A stretch of DNA of 64,000 bases, taken from positions 930,001 to 994,000 of the forward strand of contig NZ_OY284433.1 of the NCBI RefSeq assembly GCF_958304185.1, given 5' to 3'. Source of the stretch: an uncultured Erythrobacter sp. (GTDB lineage Bacteria; Pseudomonadota; Alphaproteobacteria; Sphingomonadales; Sphingomonadaceae). Within the stretch, counting starts at the first letter, position 1; every line of letters starts with the position of its first letter. Below the pieces are notes generated by a model, which made no database searches, was not told the DNA's origin, and saw only the letters and a list, made by a program, of their open reading frames with translations. Positions 56,494 to 64,000 of the stretch are shown here, in pieces. Both the position numbers and the translations under genes were made by a program.

Positions 56494-57093
56494 TTACCTG
56501 CGGCGTTCGTCGACTTGCTCCTTGATCAATGCATCCAATTGCTCATAGGTGCCTGTAATCTCTTGGAAAATACGGCGCATTACCTCCGGGTAAGGTCCAT
56601 GGAATCGCTTGGTGTTCGGATCGAATGTCCCTCGGCTTGCTCGAAGTGTAGGGAGATTTTCGTCCAGCACAGCCGCGATGGCAGCGACGATGTTGTACCG
56701 GATCATGGGTCCCGGCTGCAGATCGTGGTAGCGGTACTTCGCGAGAATGATCGCGAGATTCTGGCCAAGAAGCTTCATGCTCCGCAATCCCTCAGCAATG
56801 TCGTCGTAGTCAGGGATCAGTTCGGGGTCAGGCTCTTCCGGCCACAACGAAAGCAGATGCCGATTCTCGGGGTCAAGCGCTTCGAGCAATCGTTCGATCG
56901 GATTCAATACCTGCGCATCTACCCAATCCAATCTTTGAGACAGTGTATGTGTCGAGGGTGCGCCCCGCAAGCTACTGGGTGTGATTGAAATGATCCGGCG
57001 ATATTCCTCGCCGACCTTTTGAAGTTTGGCTTGCAGAATGGTGATAGCGTCTTGATCGTCGTCGGTCCTCGCCAACTTGGCAATCTCAGCCAT
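56494..57093 (-). CDS. Hypothetical protein after the integrase
   Basis: 199 residues from ATG 57093, 8 bases past the integrase stop; the frame is open further up, inside the integrase. The sequence is helical with several charged stretches (TDDDQDAITILQAKLQKVGEEYRR, then EPDPELIPDYDDIAEGL). No domain is recognised. It is probably cotranscribed with the integrase gene, now broken. Confidence 0.6.
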   Translation of the reverse strand: MAEIAKLARTDDDQDAITILQAKLQKVGEEYRRIISITPSSLRGAPSTHTLSQRLDWVDAQVLNPIERLLEALDPENRHLLSLWPEEPDPELIPDYDDIAEGLRSMKLLGQNLAIILAKYRYHDLQPGPMIRYNIVAAIAAVLDENLPTLRASRGTFDPNTKRFHGPYPEVMRRIFQEITGTYEQLDALIKEQVDERRR

Positions 57094-57926
57094 TGCAGCA
57101 TCATCGAACAGTCCACCCGGCTCGTTCGCTGTGTCCTTCAAGCAGTCGTCCCCATTTGTCCAAGGCTTCGCGCTTCTCGTCATCGTACCCATAGCGGTTA
57201 TAGACCGCTGCCACACCGGAAATCGTGCCGGAGACATGGTTCAAAACTTTTTCCACGACATGAGGAGCGACGCCCGTACGAGCCATGTTGGACGCGGCGG
57301 TTCGCCGCAGGTCATGAAGACGCCAATCGAACGTTTCGGATGTTTGGGACAGGCGACGGAGCAGCTTTGAGAACCCGCCAATGGGTGATTTCCGCGTCGT
57401 AGTAAAAACGTAATCGCTGTCGAGGAAGCGTGGAACATCGCTGAGGATAGCGAGCGCAAACGCACTGAGCGGAACCACATGCGCTTTTCCATTCTTGCAT
57501 CGTTCGGCGGGGATTACCCACTGCTTCGTTTCGAAGTCGATTTCGCTCCAACGCATTGCCGCCACTTCACTGCGACGCTGGGCGGTTGCCAACAGCACTG
57601 GGACGAATTGGCGGAAAGGATAAGCTTCGTTTCGGCAGGCCCGAAGCAAACGGACTATCTCATCGTCATCTAACACACGGTCGCGCGACGTCTCTTTCGT
57701 CGGCGCTTTTAAGCCGACGATTGGGTTCGCGTCGACAATGCCGCGTTCGAGGCACCAGTTCAGGAGCTTTCGAACGTGGGCGAGAATTCTGTTGGCCTGA
57801 TAGGCTGCCCCTCTCGCGACAGCGGCATCCATGACTTCAAGCACGTCAAAGCGGGTAATATCGCGAATGTCGCGCTGACCGAAAGCGCTAACAAACTCGC
57901 TGACGTGCTCCCCTGATTGTTACCAT

Positions 57927-58817
57927 TCAGAGGTAGAGTCTCGCTCCTTCATGATGGTTGTTTGATGGGTTGGCAACGTGTCTGGGGGCATGCCCCCAGA
58001 CACGTTGGCCGGCGATCTCGGCGGGGGTCTTGCCGCCCAGTTTGGAGTGTGGCCTGACCGTGTTGTAATCGTGCCGCCAGGCAGCGAGCACGAACCGGGC
58101 ATGGGCCAGCGAGGTGAACAGGGTCTCGTTGAGGCATTCATCCCGCAGGCGGCCATTGAAGCTCTCCACGAAGCCGTTCTGCATCGGCTTGCCCGGCGCG
58201 ATGTAGTGCCACTCGACCCGCCGCTCCTGCGACCAGCGCAGGATCGCCGACGAGGTCAGTTCGGTGCCGTTGTCGCTGACCACCGTGTGCGGCTTGCCGC
58301 GGCTGCCCATCAAGCTGGTCAGTTCCCGGGCAACTCGAGCCCCGGACAGGGACGTATCGGCCACCAGCGCCAAGCACTCCCGCGTGTAGTCATCGACCAC
58401 GCACAGGATGCGGAAGCGCCTACCGCAGATCAGGCTGTCAGAGACGAAGTCGAGCGACCAACGCTGGTTCGGACCATCGGGCAGCACCATCGGTCTGCGC
58501 GTGCCCAACGCCCTCTTGCGCCCGCCACGGCGCCGCACGCGCAGTCCTTCCTCGCGATAGATGCGCAGCAGCTTCTTGTGGTTGGGTGTGATGCCCTCCC
58601 GCGCCAGCAGATAGCCCAGGCGGCGATAGCCGAACCGGCGACGCTCCGCCGCCAGCTCGCGCAACCTTTGCCGCAGAGCCCCGTCATCCGGCCTTGTCGG
58701 CTCGTAACGGATCACCCTGCGGCTCACACCAACCAATGCACACGCCCGACGCTCGCTCACCCCGTGATGCTCCCGGGCATGGGCGACGGCTTCCCGCTTA
58801 GCGCCGGGCGTTACCAT
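57927..58817 (-). CDS. IS3-family transposase OrfB (catalytic part)
   Basis: 296 residues from ATG 58817. An rve-type integrase core with the three acidic residues: Asp in SLDFVSDS, Asp in VVSDNGTEL and Glu in [12 protein letters not shown]. It is made by -1 frameshifting at seven A (complement of 58817-58823), fusing it to OrfA, as in other IS3 elements; the ATG lies inside that slippery run. Confidence 0.92.
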   Translation of the reverse strand: MVTPGAKREAVAHAREHHGVSERRACALVGVSRRVIRYEPTRPDDGALRQRLRELAAERRRFGYRRLGYLLAREGITPNHKKLLRIYREEGLRVRRRGGRKRALGTRRPMVLPDGPNQRWSLDFVSDSLICGRRFRILCVVDDYTRECLALVADTSLSGARVARELTSLMGSRGKPHTVVSDNGTELTSSAILRWSQERRVEWHYIAPGKPMQNGFVESFNGRLRDECLNETLFTSLAHARFVLAAWRHDYNTVRPHSKLGGKTPAEIAGQRVWGHAPRHVANPSNNHHEGARLYL

Positions 58818-59077
58818 TTTTTTGATGCCAGATCCTTCAACACGGCATTGTCCAGCATGGCCTCGGCCAGCAGCTTCTTCAGCCGGGAGTTCTCCTCCTC
58901 GAGCGACCGCAGTCGCCGGGCTTCGGACACATCCAGACCGCCGAACTTCGACTTCCACTTGTAGAATGTCGCCGAGCTGATCCCGTGACGGCGGCAGACC
59001 TCCGCCGTCGCCATCCCAGCTTCCTGCTCCTTCAAGATCGCAATGATCTGCTCTTCGTTGAACCTGCTTCGCTTCAT
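58811..59077 (-). CDS. IS3-family transposase OrfA
   Basis: 88 residues. Helix-turn-helix DNA-binding part ([18 protein letters not shown], then [20 protein letters not shown]) and a leucine-zipper-like end ([20 protein letters not shown]). It ends just past the A7 slippery site at 58817-58823. Confidence 0.92.
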   Translation of the reverse strand: MKRSRFNEEQIIAILKEQEAGMATAEVCRRHGISSATFYKWKSKFGGLDVSEARRLRSLEEENSRLKKLLAEAMLDNAVLKDLASKKW

Positions 59078-59454
59078 ATCGTCCGACTCCTTGCGTCAGA
59101 CTCTACCAAAAAGCGGTCACATTTCAGGGGAGCACGTCAGCGGATAAACTCGCTACACACTGTTTCGACCTTCATATCAACTCTGCGCCTGCGCTTGGTG
59201 GGATCAATCCCCTCATCAACCTGACGCATGACGTCGAGTGCTTTTTCGCGTGCCGTAGCCAATGAAATACGCGGGTAGGTGCCGAGCTTCATGCGCTTCT
59301 GCGCAAGTCCGTACCGAAACTTCACGCTGAAAATTTTCTGTCCTGTTGCCGACACTCGCACGCTCATGCCGGGACAGTAGATGTCGTGAACCTCGTAGCG
59401 CTTCGCCTGAGGCTTCAGTGCGTCGAGTGACTTCGATGTAAGTGCCTGTTGCAT

Positions 59455-59742
59455 GTACCATCCCTTCGAATGGCATTCTAATGAACATGAAAACCTTCTG
59501 ATCTCAAAGGTTTTCTTTGCACCAGCAGCTAATGCATCAGGAAAGTTCAGCATGACGCGATATGATAGGCTTGCCGACGACCGGGGGTCGATCGGTTCGA
59601 CTTACTTGCCCCTATGTCCGACCATGTCGCGCAACACCGATTCTAGGTTTTAGAGAGGCATTCGATTACGTTAAGCGGAGCATCCGACTGGAACATTATC
59701 ACAGCATGCTTAGGCATCAAGCGAACGATCCAAAAGGGTTGG
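59455..59742. other. Gap upstream of the integrase start, no gene seen
   Basis: About 290 bases between the broken integrase start and the membrane-protein gene. It must hold the integrase promoter and, by analogy to P4-type elements, could hold an attachment site, but no tRNA end or copy of the 40477 motif was found. Confidence 0.4.
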
Positions 59743-60309
59743 TCAATTATTACTACGCCCTCGAACTTTCCGTTGTGAGTGTGCGTAACTTATAGCGGTA
59801 CCATAGGTAGCCGACGCAAAAAATAAGGTCCATACGATCAGAAATGTCAGCTGCACAACCCTAATGGAGGATGACGTCCAAATCGCTTCGGGTTTATACG
59901 CCGCACTTTCTAAAGCTGTGCTTGGCAAAAACGGGCATTCACCTGAAATCTCACCAGCCGATATCAAATATTGTGCTTCAGCGGTACAGGCATAACCACT
60001 GACAATTTTTGAGCCCGTCGTTGGCTCTTCGTATACAAAAAAGGCAAATAGAAAAAAATAAGTCAACATGGAAATTATGCAAACAAAAAGTGCAATAACC
60101 TGCCTTAATCTCAATTTATATTTTTGAATTATTGGTGTTGAAAAACAAATAAATATAATAAGTCCATCAAGGAAGCCCGCTATATATCCCGGCTCATCTG
60201 GCCATGGTGGCTCAAACCCAAAAACCTTTCCTAATGCAAATGGAAAGATAACTGGGATCAATATTGTAGGGATGCTTGCGCGGTCAAAACCCTTCATCTC
60301 GGTGTCCAT
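59743..60309 (-). CDS. Membrane protein of an AT-rich pair
   Basis: 188 residues from ATG 60309 (TTG 60315 also open). Hydrophobic segments at about 14-28, 45-62, 68-95 and 150-175 suggest four membrane helices, with an aqueous loop holding CTAEAQYL...CPFLP. No domain is recognised. It starts two bases after the upstream lipoprotein stop, so the two are one operon. The base composition is AT-richer than the core, a sign of transfer. Confidence 0.65.
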   Translation of the reverse strand: MDTEMKGFDRASIPTILIPVIFPFALGKVFGFEPPWPDEPGYIAGFLDGLIIFICFSTPIIQKYKLRLRQVIALFVCIISMLTYFFLFAFFVYEEPTTGSKIVSGYACTAEAQYLISAGEISGECPFLPSTALESAAYKPEAIWTSSSIRVVQLTFLIVWTLFFASATYGTAISYAHSQRKVRGRSNN

Positions 60310-60311
60310 GA

Positions 60312-61298
60312 TCAATCCCGCCCTTTATCGGATCGACTATACCGCACACCTTCTGGAGAGATTTCGACCTTATAAAGACCCTCCCTTCTACCCTCAAATT
60401 GAATTTCTCCGGTTTCGCGAGTTCCATCGCTCCAATTCACCACATAATAATAAGAGCCTACTACTTCCGTGGTTGGCACAGCGATCCGTCGCCAACCGTT
60501 GCACGCTTGAAAGTCAAAAAGTTCGCGGCCTTGAGCGCGGCAAACCGACGCCCCCCATACTCCGATGAGGCTAAGCGAGGTTGGCTTCGGTCTTGCGGTT
60601 ATGTCAAATTCGGCAAACCCACTTCCCCCGCACTCGAGGGCGAGTGAGAAGCCGCTAACTCCAGATGGAAGAGGTCCCTTGTTTAAGTTCTGCTTCAGCC
60701 TATCCAATTCCTGTAGCGCAAAAGAACTATACTCGTCTAAAATTTGCTCTACATTCGAATCATAATTTGGTAGCAAAAAATGACTTGAGTATTCGATGTT
60801 GTTCCTTAGATAATTTCTATCTTTTTTTAGCGTTTCTTCGATAGATTCAAAAAATTTATTAAATAGTAGAGCTTCCGAATTCTTAATTTTCTCTTGAAGT
60901 TCAGGTGCTATTTTCCCACCTTCTGGTGTCAGTGCGTACTCAGTTCGCGCGAATACGTTGGCCAGCCAGACAAGATCGTGCCCGCCGATAGACGAAAAGA
61001 AGGAAACAAAGGGTGCGCTTGAGTCACACACCACCACCCATATGCGCCCATCTCGTCCAATCTGATTTGACTGGTCACCATCTTCTTTAAGTGTATGGAT
61101 GAATTGTGATTTCATCCCGTTATATTCGGATAGTAACTCCTGTTTCAACGAAATTTCACTCGATACGATATTCGAATTTACAAGAGTCAATTTCTTAGGA
61201 TTGCCATCAGTCTCGTCAGATGGACCACAGGAAATAAGGAAAATGCATCCGAAAGCTGTTGCTACACACACTTTCAGCCCAACGGCATTCACAACCAT
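60312..61298 (-). CDS. Putative lipoprotein of an AT-rich pair
   Basis: 328 residues. Signal with lipobox IFLISC, then a charged helical domain (about 45-220; EISLKQELLSEYNG, LDEYSSFALQELDRLKQ) and a C-terminal beta-like region (about 220-320; YYYVVNWSDGTRETGEIQF). No family is recognised. A membrane-anchored protein paired with a four-helix membrane protein could act as a sensor/effector pair, but this is only a guess. Confidence 0.65.
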   Translation of the reverse strand: MVVNAVGLKVCVATAFGCIFLISCGPSDETDGNPKKLTLVNSNIVSSEISLKQELLSEYNGMKSQFIHTLKEDGDQSNQIGRDGRIWVVVCDSSAPFVSFFSSIGGHDLVWLANVFARTEYALTPEGGKIAPELQEKIKNSEALLFNKFFESIEETLKKDRNYLRNNIEYSSHFLLPNYDSNVEQILDEYSSFALQELDRLKQNLNKGPLPSGVSGFSLALECGGSGFAEFDITARPKPTSLSLIGVWGASVCRAQGRELFDFQACNGWRRIAVPTTEVVGSYYYVVNWSDGTRETGEIQFEGRREGLYKVEISPEGVRYSRSDKGRD

Positions 61299-61678
61299 GG
61301 CGCATGACCCTCAATGCGAATTTTAGAAAGCCCCATTAAGACGAGCCGAGACATCATCTTTGCCTATCAGGCCCGATGCAGCAATAGTTTTCCGAGCATC
61401 TGGTGCCCGAAAATTTATCGGCCTTTCGTGTGGGTACCAAGGGGGTATCGGGCGTCCGAACTTACCTGCTTGGACATGACACGATGTGCTTCGAAATGAT
61501 GGCGCCGAAAGCTCGGATTTGCATTCCCTAAGAAGTGACCCGACCAATCCAATCTCCGCTGCTAGTCTTAGCCTCAAGGCAGCCGCGCTTGCTGCGTTTT
61601 GGCTATGACTGACGGCCTGGGCCTTTTGCCGAAGGCAGGAATATTCAAGTAAACTGGTTCAGTCGGTGTCAGGGCATG
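61299..61678. other. Gap of 380 bases with a weak att-like motif
   Basis: No supported gene. It holds TGGGTACCAAGGGGGTATCG at 61431-61450, which resembles the att-associated motif at 40631 (same strand) with four or so changes. An 84-codon minus frame here has no ribosome site or recognisable features. Confidence 0.4.
61431..61452 (+). repeat. Weak fourth copy of the att-associated motif
   Basis: TGGGTACCAAGGGGGTATCG then GG, compared with TTGGGGTACCAATGGGGCAT then CAGA. The similarity could be a diverged copy or chance. Confidence 0.3.
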
Positions 61679-62623
61679 TTATGGTCGAGAGGTTCTTTGC
61701 GCTGAGGCCTGTTGCCGACTGCGCTTGCCTTGCTGTGCCACCTCGAACATGGGGTTGAATAATGGGTTATTGTAAATATGCACTGGCATTGCTTGGTCGT
61801 CGCTCCGAGTGGCGCTTACATTGAAGGTGATGGGCGGCGAAGAAGGCTGACTGCGCTTGCCTTGCTGTGCCACCTCGAACATGGGGTTGAATAACGGACT
61901 ATTCGCAATGTGCGCTGGGACTGCTTGGTCGTCGCTCTCTTTGGCACTCACATCGAAGGTGATGGGCGGCGAAGAAGGCTGACTGCGCTTGCCTTGCTGT
62001 GCCACCTCGAACATGGGGTTGAATAACGGACTATTCGCAATGTGCGCTGGGACTGCTTGGTCGTCGCTCTCTTTGGCACTCACATCGAAGATGTTGGACG
62101 GCGAAGAAGGCCTTGGCCGTGGGGCGTTGGCTCGAGCCGGAGCCGCAGTTGCAGGCGGGGCATTCGCAGTGGATGCAAAAGAGGCCCACAATAACTCCTT
62201 GGCCTCGGCATCACTAATGGCAAATTCACGTTCGGGTGTCGCAGCCGGAGTCGCGGACGATCGTAGCCGGTCTCGAACTTCAAACATCTTCTCGAGTTGC
62301 TTGATCGGGTCGTTGGGCCACGTCTGCACGATGGCATGACAAGCCTTGGCATAGAGGTCGAGATCGAACCAACCTTCCGTTCCTTCCGCATTGATGATGA
62401 CGTCAGTGCGGGAGGTACCTCGGGAGCGATCCGCCCCGAGCCCGAAGCCAGGAAGTTGCAGATTGACTCCTCCCTGCCTGGTGCTGACGACATCTGCGGT
62501 CGGCGGCGGGTCTTCGCACGGGATATTGCGGCTCTGTGGCCCGGAGCGGGCGAATGCCGGAGTCGCACATGCGACTCCGGTCACCGTCGCAATCACGGCC
62601 AGAAGCGTAAAAGCGCGTCGCAT
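61679..62623 (-). CDS. Exported protein with three 44-residue tandem repeats
   Basis: 314 residues. Sec signal (1-25, cleavage near AFA-RS), an N-terminal domain (GWFDLDLYAKACHAIVQTW), then three 44-residue repeats of the type PSSPPITFDVSAKESDDQAV...NPLFNPMFEVAQQGK near residues 168-305. The DNA period is 132 bases. Two repeats are almost identical in DNA, so they duplicated recently; the third is diverged. The function is unknown. The start overlaps the upstream stop (TGATG). Confidence 0.75.
   Translation of the reverse strand: MRRAFTLLAVIATVTGVACATPAFARSGPQSRNIPCEDPPPTADVVSTRQGGVNLQLPGFGLGADRSRGTSRTDVIINAEGTEGWFDLDLYAKACHAIVQTWPNDPIKQLEKMFEVRDRLRSSATPAATPEREFAISDAEAKELLWASFASTANAPPATAAPARANAPRPRPSSPSNIFDVSAKESDDQAVPAHIANSPLFNPMFEVAQQGKRSQPSSPPITFDVSAKESDDQAVPAHIANSPLFNPMFEVAQQGKRSQPSSPPITFNVSATRSDDQAMPVHIYNNPLFNPMFEVAQQGKRSRQQASAQRTSRP
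61717..62112. repeat. Three tandem 132-bp repeats in the exported-protein gene
   Basis: Copies start with GACTGCGCTTGCCTTGCTGT at 61717, 61849 and 61981, exactly 132 bases apart. The second and third on the plus strand are nearly identical; the first is diverged. In-frame, coding for 44-residue repeats. Confidence 0.9.
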
Positions 62624-62913
62624 CAGCGATCATCCCGCTTGCGAAGGCGACGGCCAACACGCTGGATACGTTCGGCACCCGCACGCGACGCCTTTTGGGC
62701 CCCCGAGTAAATCGCCTCACCTGCCCGTGCCGCAGGAGCAGCACACCGTGCTCGGCATACGATGTAACCTGTTCCACCGTAGATGGTGCGAATGGCTGTT
62801 CGAGCGGCTTTGTCTGCCTGCTGGGCTGCCGGAGAGTTGGACTGGCTCTGGGCTGCAGCTGGGACGGCGAGCAAGGCCAGTCCCATTGCTGCGAAGGTGG
62901 AGATTTTAATCAT
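62623..62913 (-). CDS. Small exported protein
   Basis: 96 residues from ATG 62913 behind GAGGAAG. Sec signal with cleavage after PAAA, then an Ala/Gln-rich part, a YGGTGYIVCRARCAAPAARA block with two cysteines and a basic C-terminus. No family recognised. The stop overlaps the start of the repeat protein, so the two exported proteins are coupled. Confidence 0.7.
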   Translation of the reverse strand: MIKISTFAAMGLALLAVPAAAQSQSNSPAAQQADKAARTAIRTIYGGTGYIVCRARCAAPAARAGEAIYSGAQKASRAGAERIQRVGRRLRKRDDR

Positions 62914-63145
62914 AGTGTGCTTCCTCGAAAAGCTCCGCATCAACATCGCGGAGGGTTGATGCCTCGGCACTGATTGCCTTGGCAGAGGACGAGGTACCGC
63001 AGGCCAGTTCCCAACGCATCGGCAAGGTTTCGATGATGGAAAGATCACGAACCCTATCTTTCTCTTTCCGAAAACTTCCGAAATGTTAACTATCACCGAT
63101 CGGAGCCCTATGAGTAGGCTTTGGTATGCGTTGCGAGGGGGCGGC

Positions 63146-64000
63146 ATGACAGCAGAAGAGAGTATCAAAGCCTATCTCCGCGCGCTCGGTCGGCGTGGAT
63201 GCAAGGTCGAGTTTGGCCGGAGTACTCCATTCCTAGGTCAACCAAGGAAGCATCGTAAGGTCGATGAGCTATGGACCGCTCTTGACCTAGACAAAGATTA
63301 CAAGGGTGATTGGCTTAACTTCAAACCAGGATCCCCGTATAGAGGGACCACCTTGGCAGAAGTTGGCGAGGATATTCTGAAATTGCTGCGGAATCAGTGC
63401 CAGGAGAGCTGGCGCCGCAAGGCGTATGATGGCTCAATAAGCAAGGGTCAACTTCTCGATGCTATTCACCAGCTCTGGCTGGACGATCCAGATAGCGAAT
63501 TGTCTGCATGCATCCAACTCGTCGAGCAGGTTCACAAGGCGCGTCTTGCGACTTCGCCATCCCCGAAATCATCTGGCGTTTCCGTCGTTGCGGACCAGAA
63601 AAGTGCCGCTGGGCTACCGAGTAAATTTGCCGATCCAGGCCTCATTGCCGAAGGGCGCGATGCAGAATTCATCGCTCGCCAGCTCTTTGATTTGTGCGGG
63701 GACTGGGTGCAGGGAGCAAACATACTTGGCTCCAAGAAGCTGTTAGGCATTTTTGCTGTTGCCACCATTGAAATAAAGGCTTCAAATGGCCGCCGCGTTA
63801 TTTCAGTAAAGATTGCAGATTTATTCGAAAGCTCGCTTGAAATTCATTTGGAAGATTTGATTAAAGGCAGCAATAGCGTCGTTGATATTGAGAGATTATT
63901 GCCAGATGGCAAGCCTGAAATGAGCGAAGACGATTTTTCAAAATATATCTTAAGCATCTACGACTTAGACTTCGAGCAGAATATTAATCACGATTTATTA
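63146..64000 (+). CDS. Unrecognised protein, N-terminal 285 residues (partial)
   Basis: ATG 63146, behind GAGGGGG, opens a frame that stays open to the last base of the window, 285 codons. It starts MTAEESIKAYLRALGRRGC and includes a short basic stretch (PRKHRKVDELW), a long charged helical middle and EMSEDDFSKYILSIYDLDFE near the edge. It is not related to any family I recognise, and the composition is AT-richer than the core. The C-terminus is outside the window. It is divergent from the exported-protein pair. Confidence 0.7.
   Translation, partial: MTAEESIKAYLRALGRRGCKVEFGRSTPFLGQPRKHRKVDELWTALDLDKDYKGDWLNFKPGSPYRGTTLAEVGEDILKLLRNQCQESWRRKAYDGSISKGQLLDAIHQLWLDDPDSELSACIQLVEQVHKARLATSPSPKSSGVSVVADQKSAAGLPSKFADPGLIAEGRDAEFIARQLFDLCGDWVQGANILGSKKLLGIFAVATIEIKASNGRRVISVKIADLFESSLEIHLEDLIKGSNSVVDIERLLPDGKPEMSEDDFSKYILSIYDLDFEQNINHDLL

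Larger units (their letters stand above)
57901..59139 (-). mobile_element. IS3-family insertion sequence (1239 bp)
   Basis: Terminal inverted repeats TGACGTGCTCCCCTGA at 57901-57916 and, as complement, 59124-59139 are identical over 16 bases. It carries two overlapping transposase frames with DDE residues. It interrupts the integrase. No clear target duplication is seen: only GC is shared directly at both edges. It lacks nothing visible, so it could be active. Confidence 0.92.
40434..59454. mobile_element. tRNA-Thr-associated genomic island, right boundary unresolved
   Basis: The stretch begins at the 3' end of tRNA-Thr and ends, for what can be supported, with an integrase whose 5' end points right. 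It holds a type I restriction-modification cluster, nucleases, a RepA-like ATPase, a primase, an AlpA-type regulator and a P4-type integrase broken by an IS. No second copy of the tRNA-Thr end was found by eye up to 64000, so the true end may lie further right. Repeated att-like motifs at 40477, 40631 and 53251 suggest that two elements have been joined. Confidence 0.65.
57101..59454 (-). pseudogene. P4-type tyrosine integrase, interrupted by an IS3-family element
   Basis: The N-terminal part (59140-59454, start ATG 59454 behind GAAGGGATG) is the arm-DNA-binding domain up to CSEFIR. The C-terminal part (57101-57900) carries the core and catalytic domain with Arg (AQRRSEVAAMRW), HDLRR and YNRY. 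The two parts are split by the IS at 57901-59139. By comparison with the family, some residues between FIR and SEFVSAFGQRDI are missing (roughly 20), so a small deletion probably accompanied the insertion. The protein should not be functional. Confidence 0.88.

Noticed and set aside
59585-59625. GGTTCGAC stretch as a possible right-hand tRNA end (attR)
   Set aside because: The flanking bases do not form a T-stem and do not match the 3' end of tRNA-Thr or the tRNA-Lys-like fragment.
61323-61577. Minus-strand 84-codon frame in the 61.3-61.7 kb gap
   Set aside because: No ribosome site, no recognisable feature, and composition typical of a chance frame.
61717-62112. Possible CRISPR array
   Set aside because: The 132-base units are contiguous, in frame and coding, without spacers. 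No other array-like repeats were found.

Overview
The window is GC-rich chromosomal DNA of an alphaproteobacterium, most likely a sphingomonad of the Erythrobacteraceae type (Erythrobacter/Porphyrobacter relatives). This is inferred from the gene order pckA | chvI-chvG-hprK-rapZ-EIIA-HPr, the order argH-lptM-lysA, the serC-serA-hisZ...purA neighbourhood, a short HPr kinase, a BLUF photoreceptor and the palindromic intergenic repeats. No 16S rRNA is present, so the assignment is by inference only.

Positions 1-40433 are a dense core region. It opens with the tail of a DUF885 protein, a cNMP-binding/thioredoxin-reductase-like fusion and an exported zinc peptidase. PEP carboxykinase (pckA) is divergent from the ChvI-ChvG two-component system, which runs through overlapping codons into hprK and rapZ, then EIIA, HPr and an RNA methyltransferase. 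Next come rmuC, def, recR, fmt, truA, an oxidoreductase, a BLUF protein, an asparaginase, a GNAT enzyme, tRNA-Val, an SDR and psd. A TlpA-like lipoprotein is head-to-head with argH-lptM-lysA and a siroheme-synthase-like gene. After these lie a winged-helix protein, an L,D-transpeptidase, purA, an esterase, a RidA relative, hisZ, serA, serC, a glycosyltransferase, a membrane protein, a PadR regulator, rarA, a DUF429-like gene and tRNA-Thr. Many gaps hold REP-like hairpins.

From the 3' end of tRNA-Thr (40433) the content becomes accessory. The first 220 bases hold two similar attachment-site-like units: the intact tRNA-Thr end and a 3' half of a tRNA-Lys-like gene. Each is followed at the same distance by a GGGGT-CCA-GGGGCATCAG motif. 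Then comes a defence block: a phospholipase-D-fold nuclease gene divergent from a six-gene chain hsdR-hsdM-GIY-YIG/DUF4357-hsdS-AAA ATPase-HNH nuclease, in which every junction overlaps. The last two genes resemble a Septu-type (PtuA/PtuB) pair fused operonically to a type I restriction-modification system. An inverted copy of the motif at 53251 closes this block.

Positions 53305-59454 form a replication/integration module: small proteins, a RepA-like ATPase, a primase, an AlpA-type regulator and a P4-type tyrosine integrase. The integrase is split by a complete IS3-family element (57901-59139), apparently with loss of some of its own codons, so the element looks immobilised. Positions 59455-64000 carry unrecognised genes: an AT-rich membrane-protein/lipoprotein pair, two exported proteins (one with three 44-residue repeats) and an unfinished ORF at the right edge. 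The right boundary of the island was not found and may lie outside the window.
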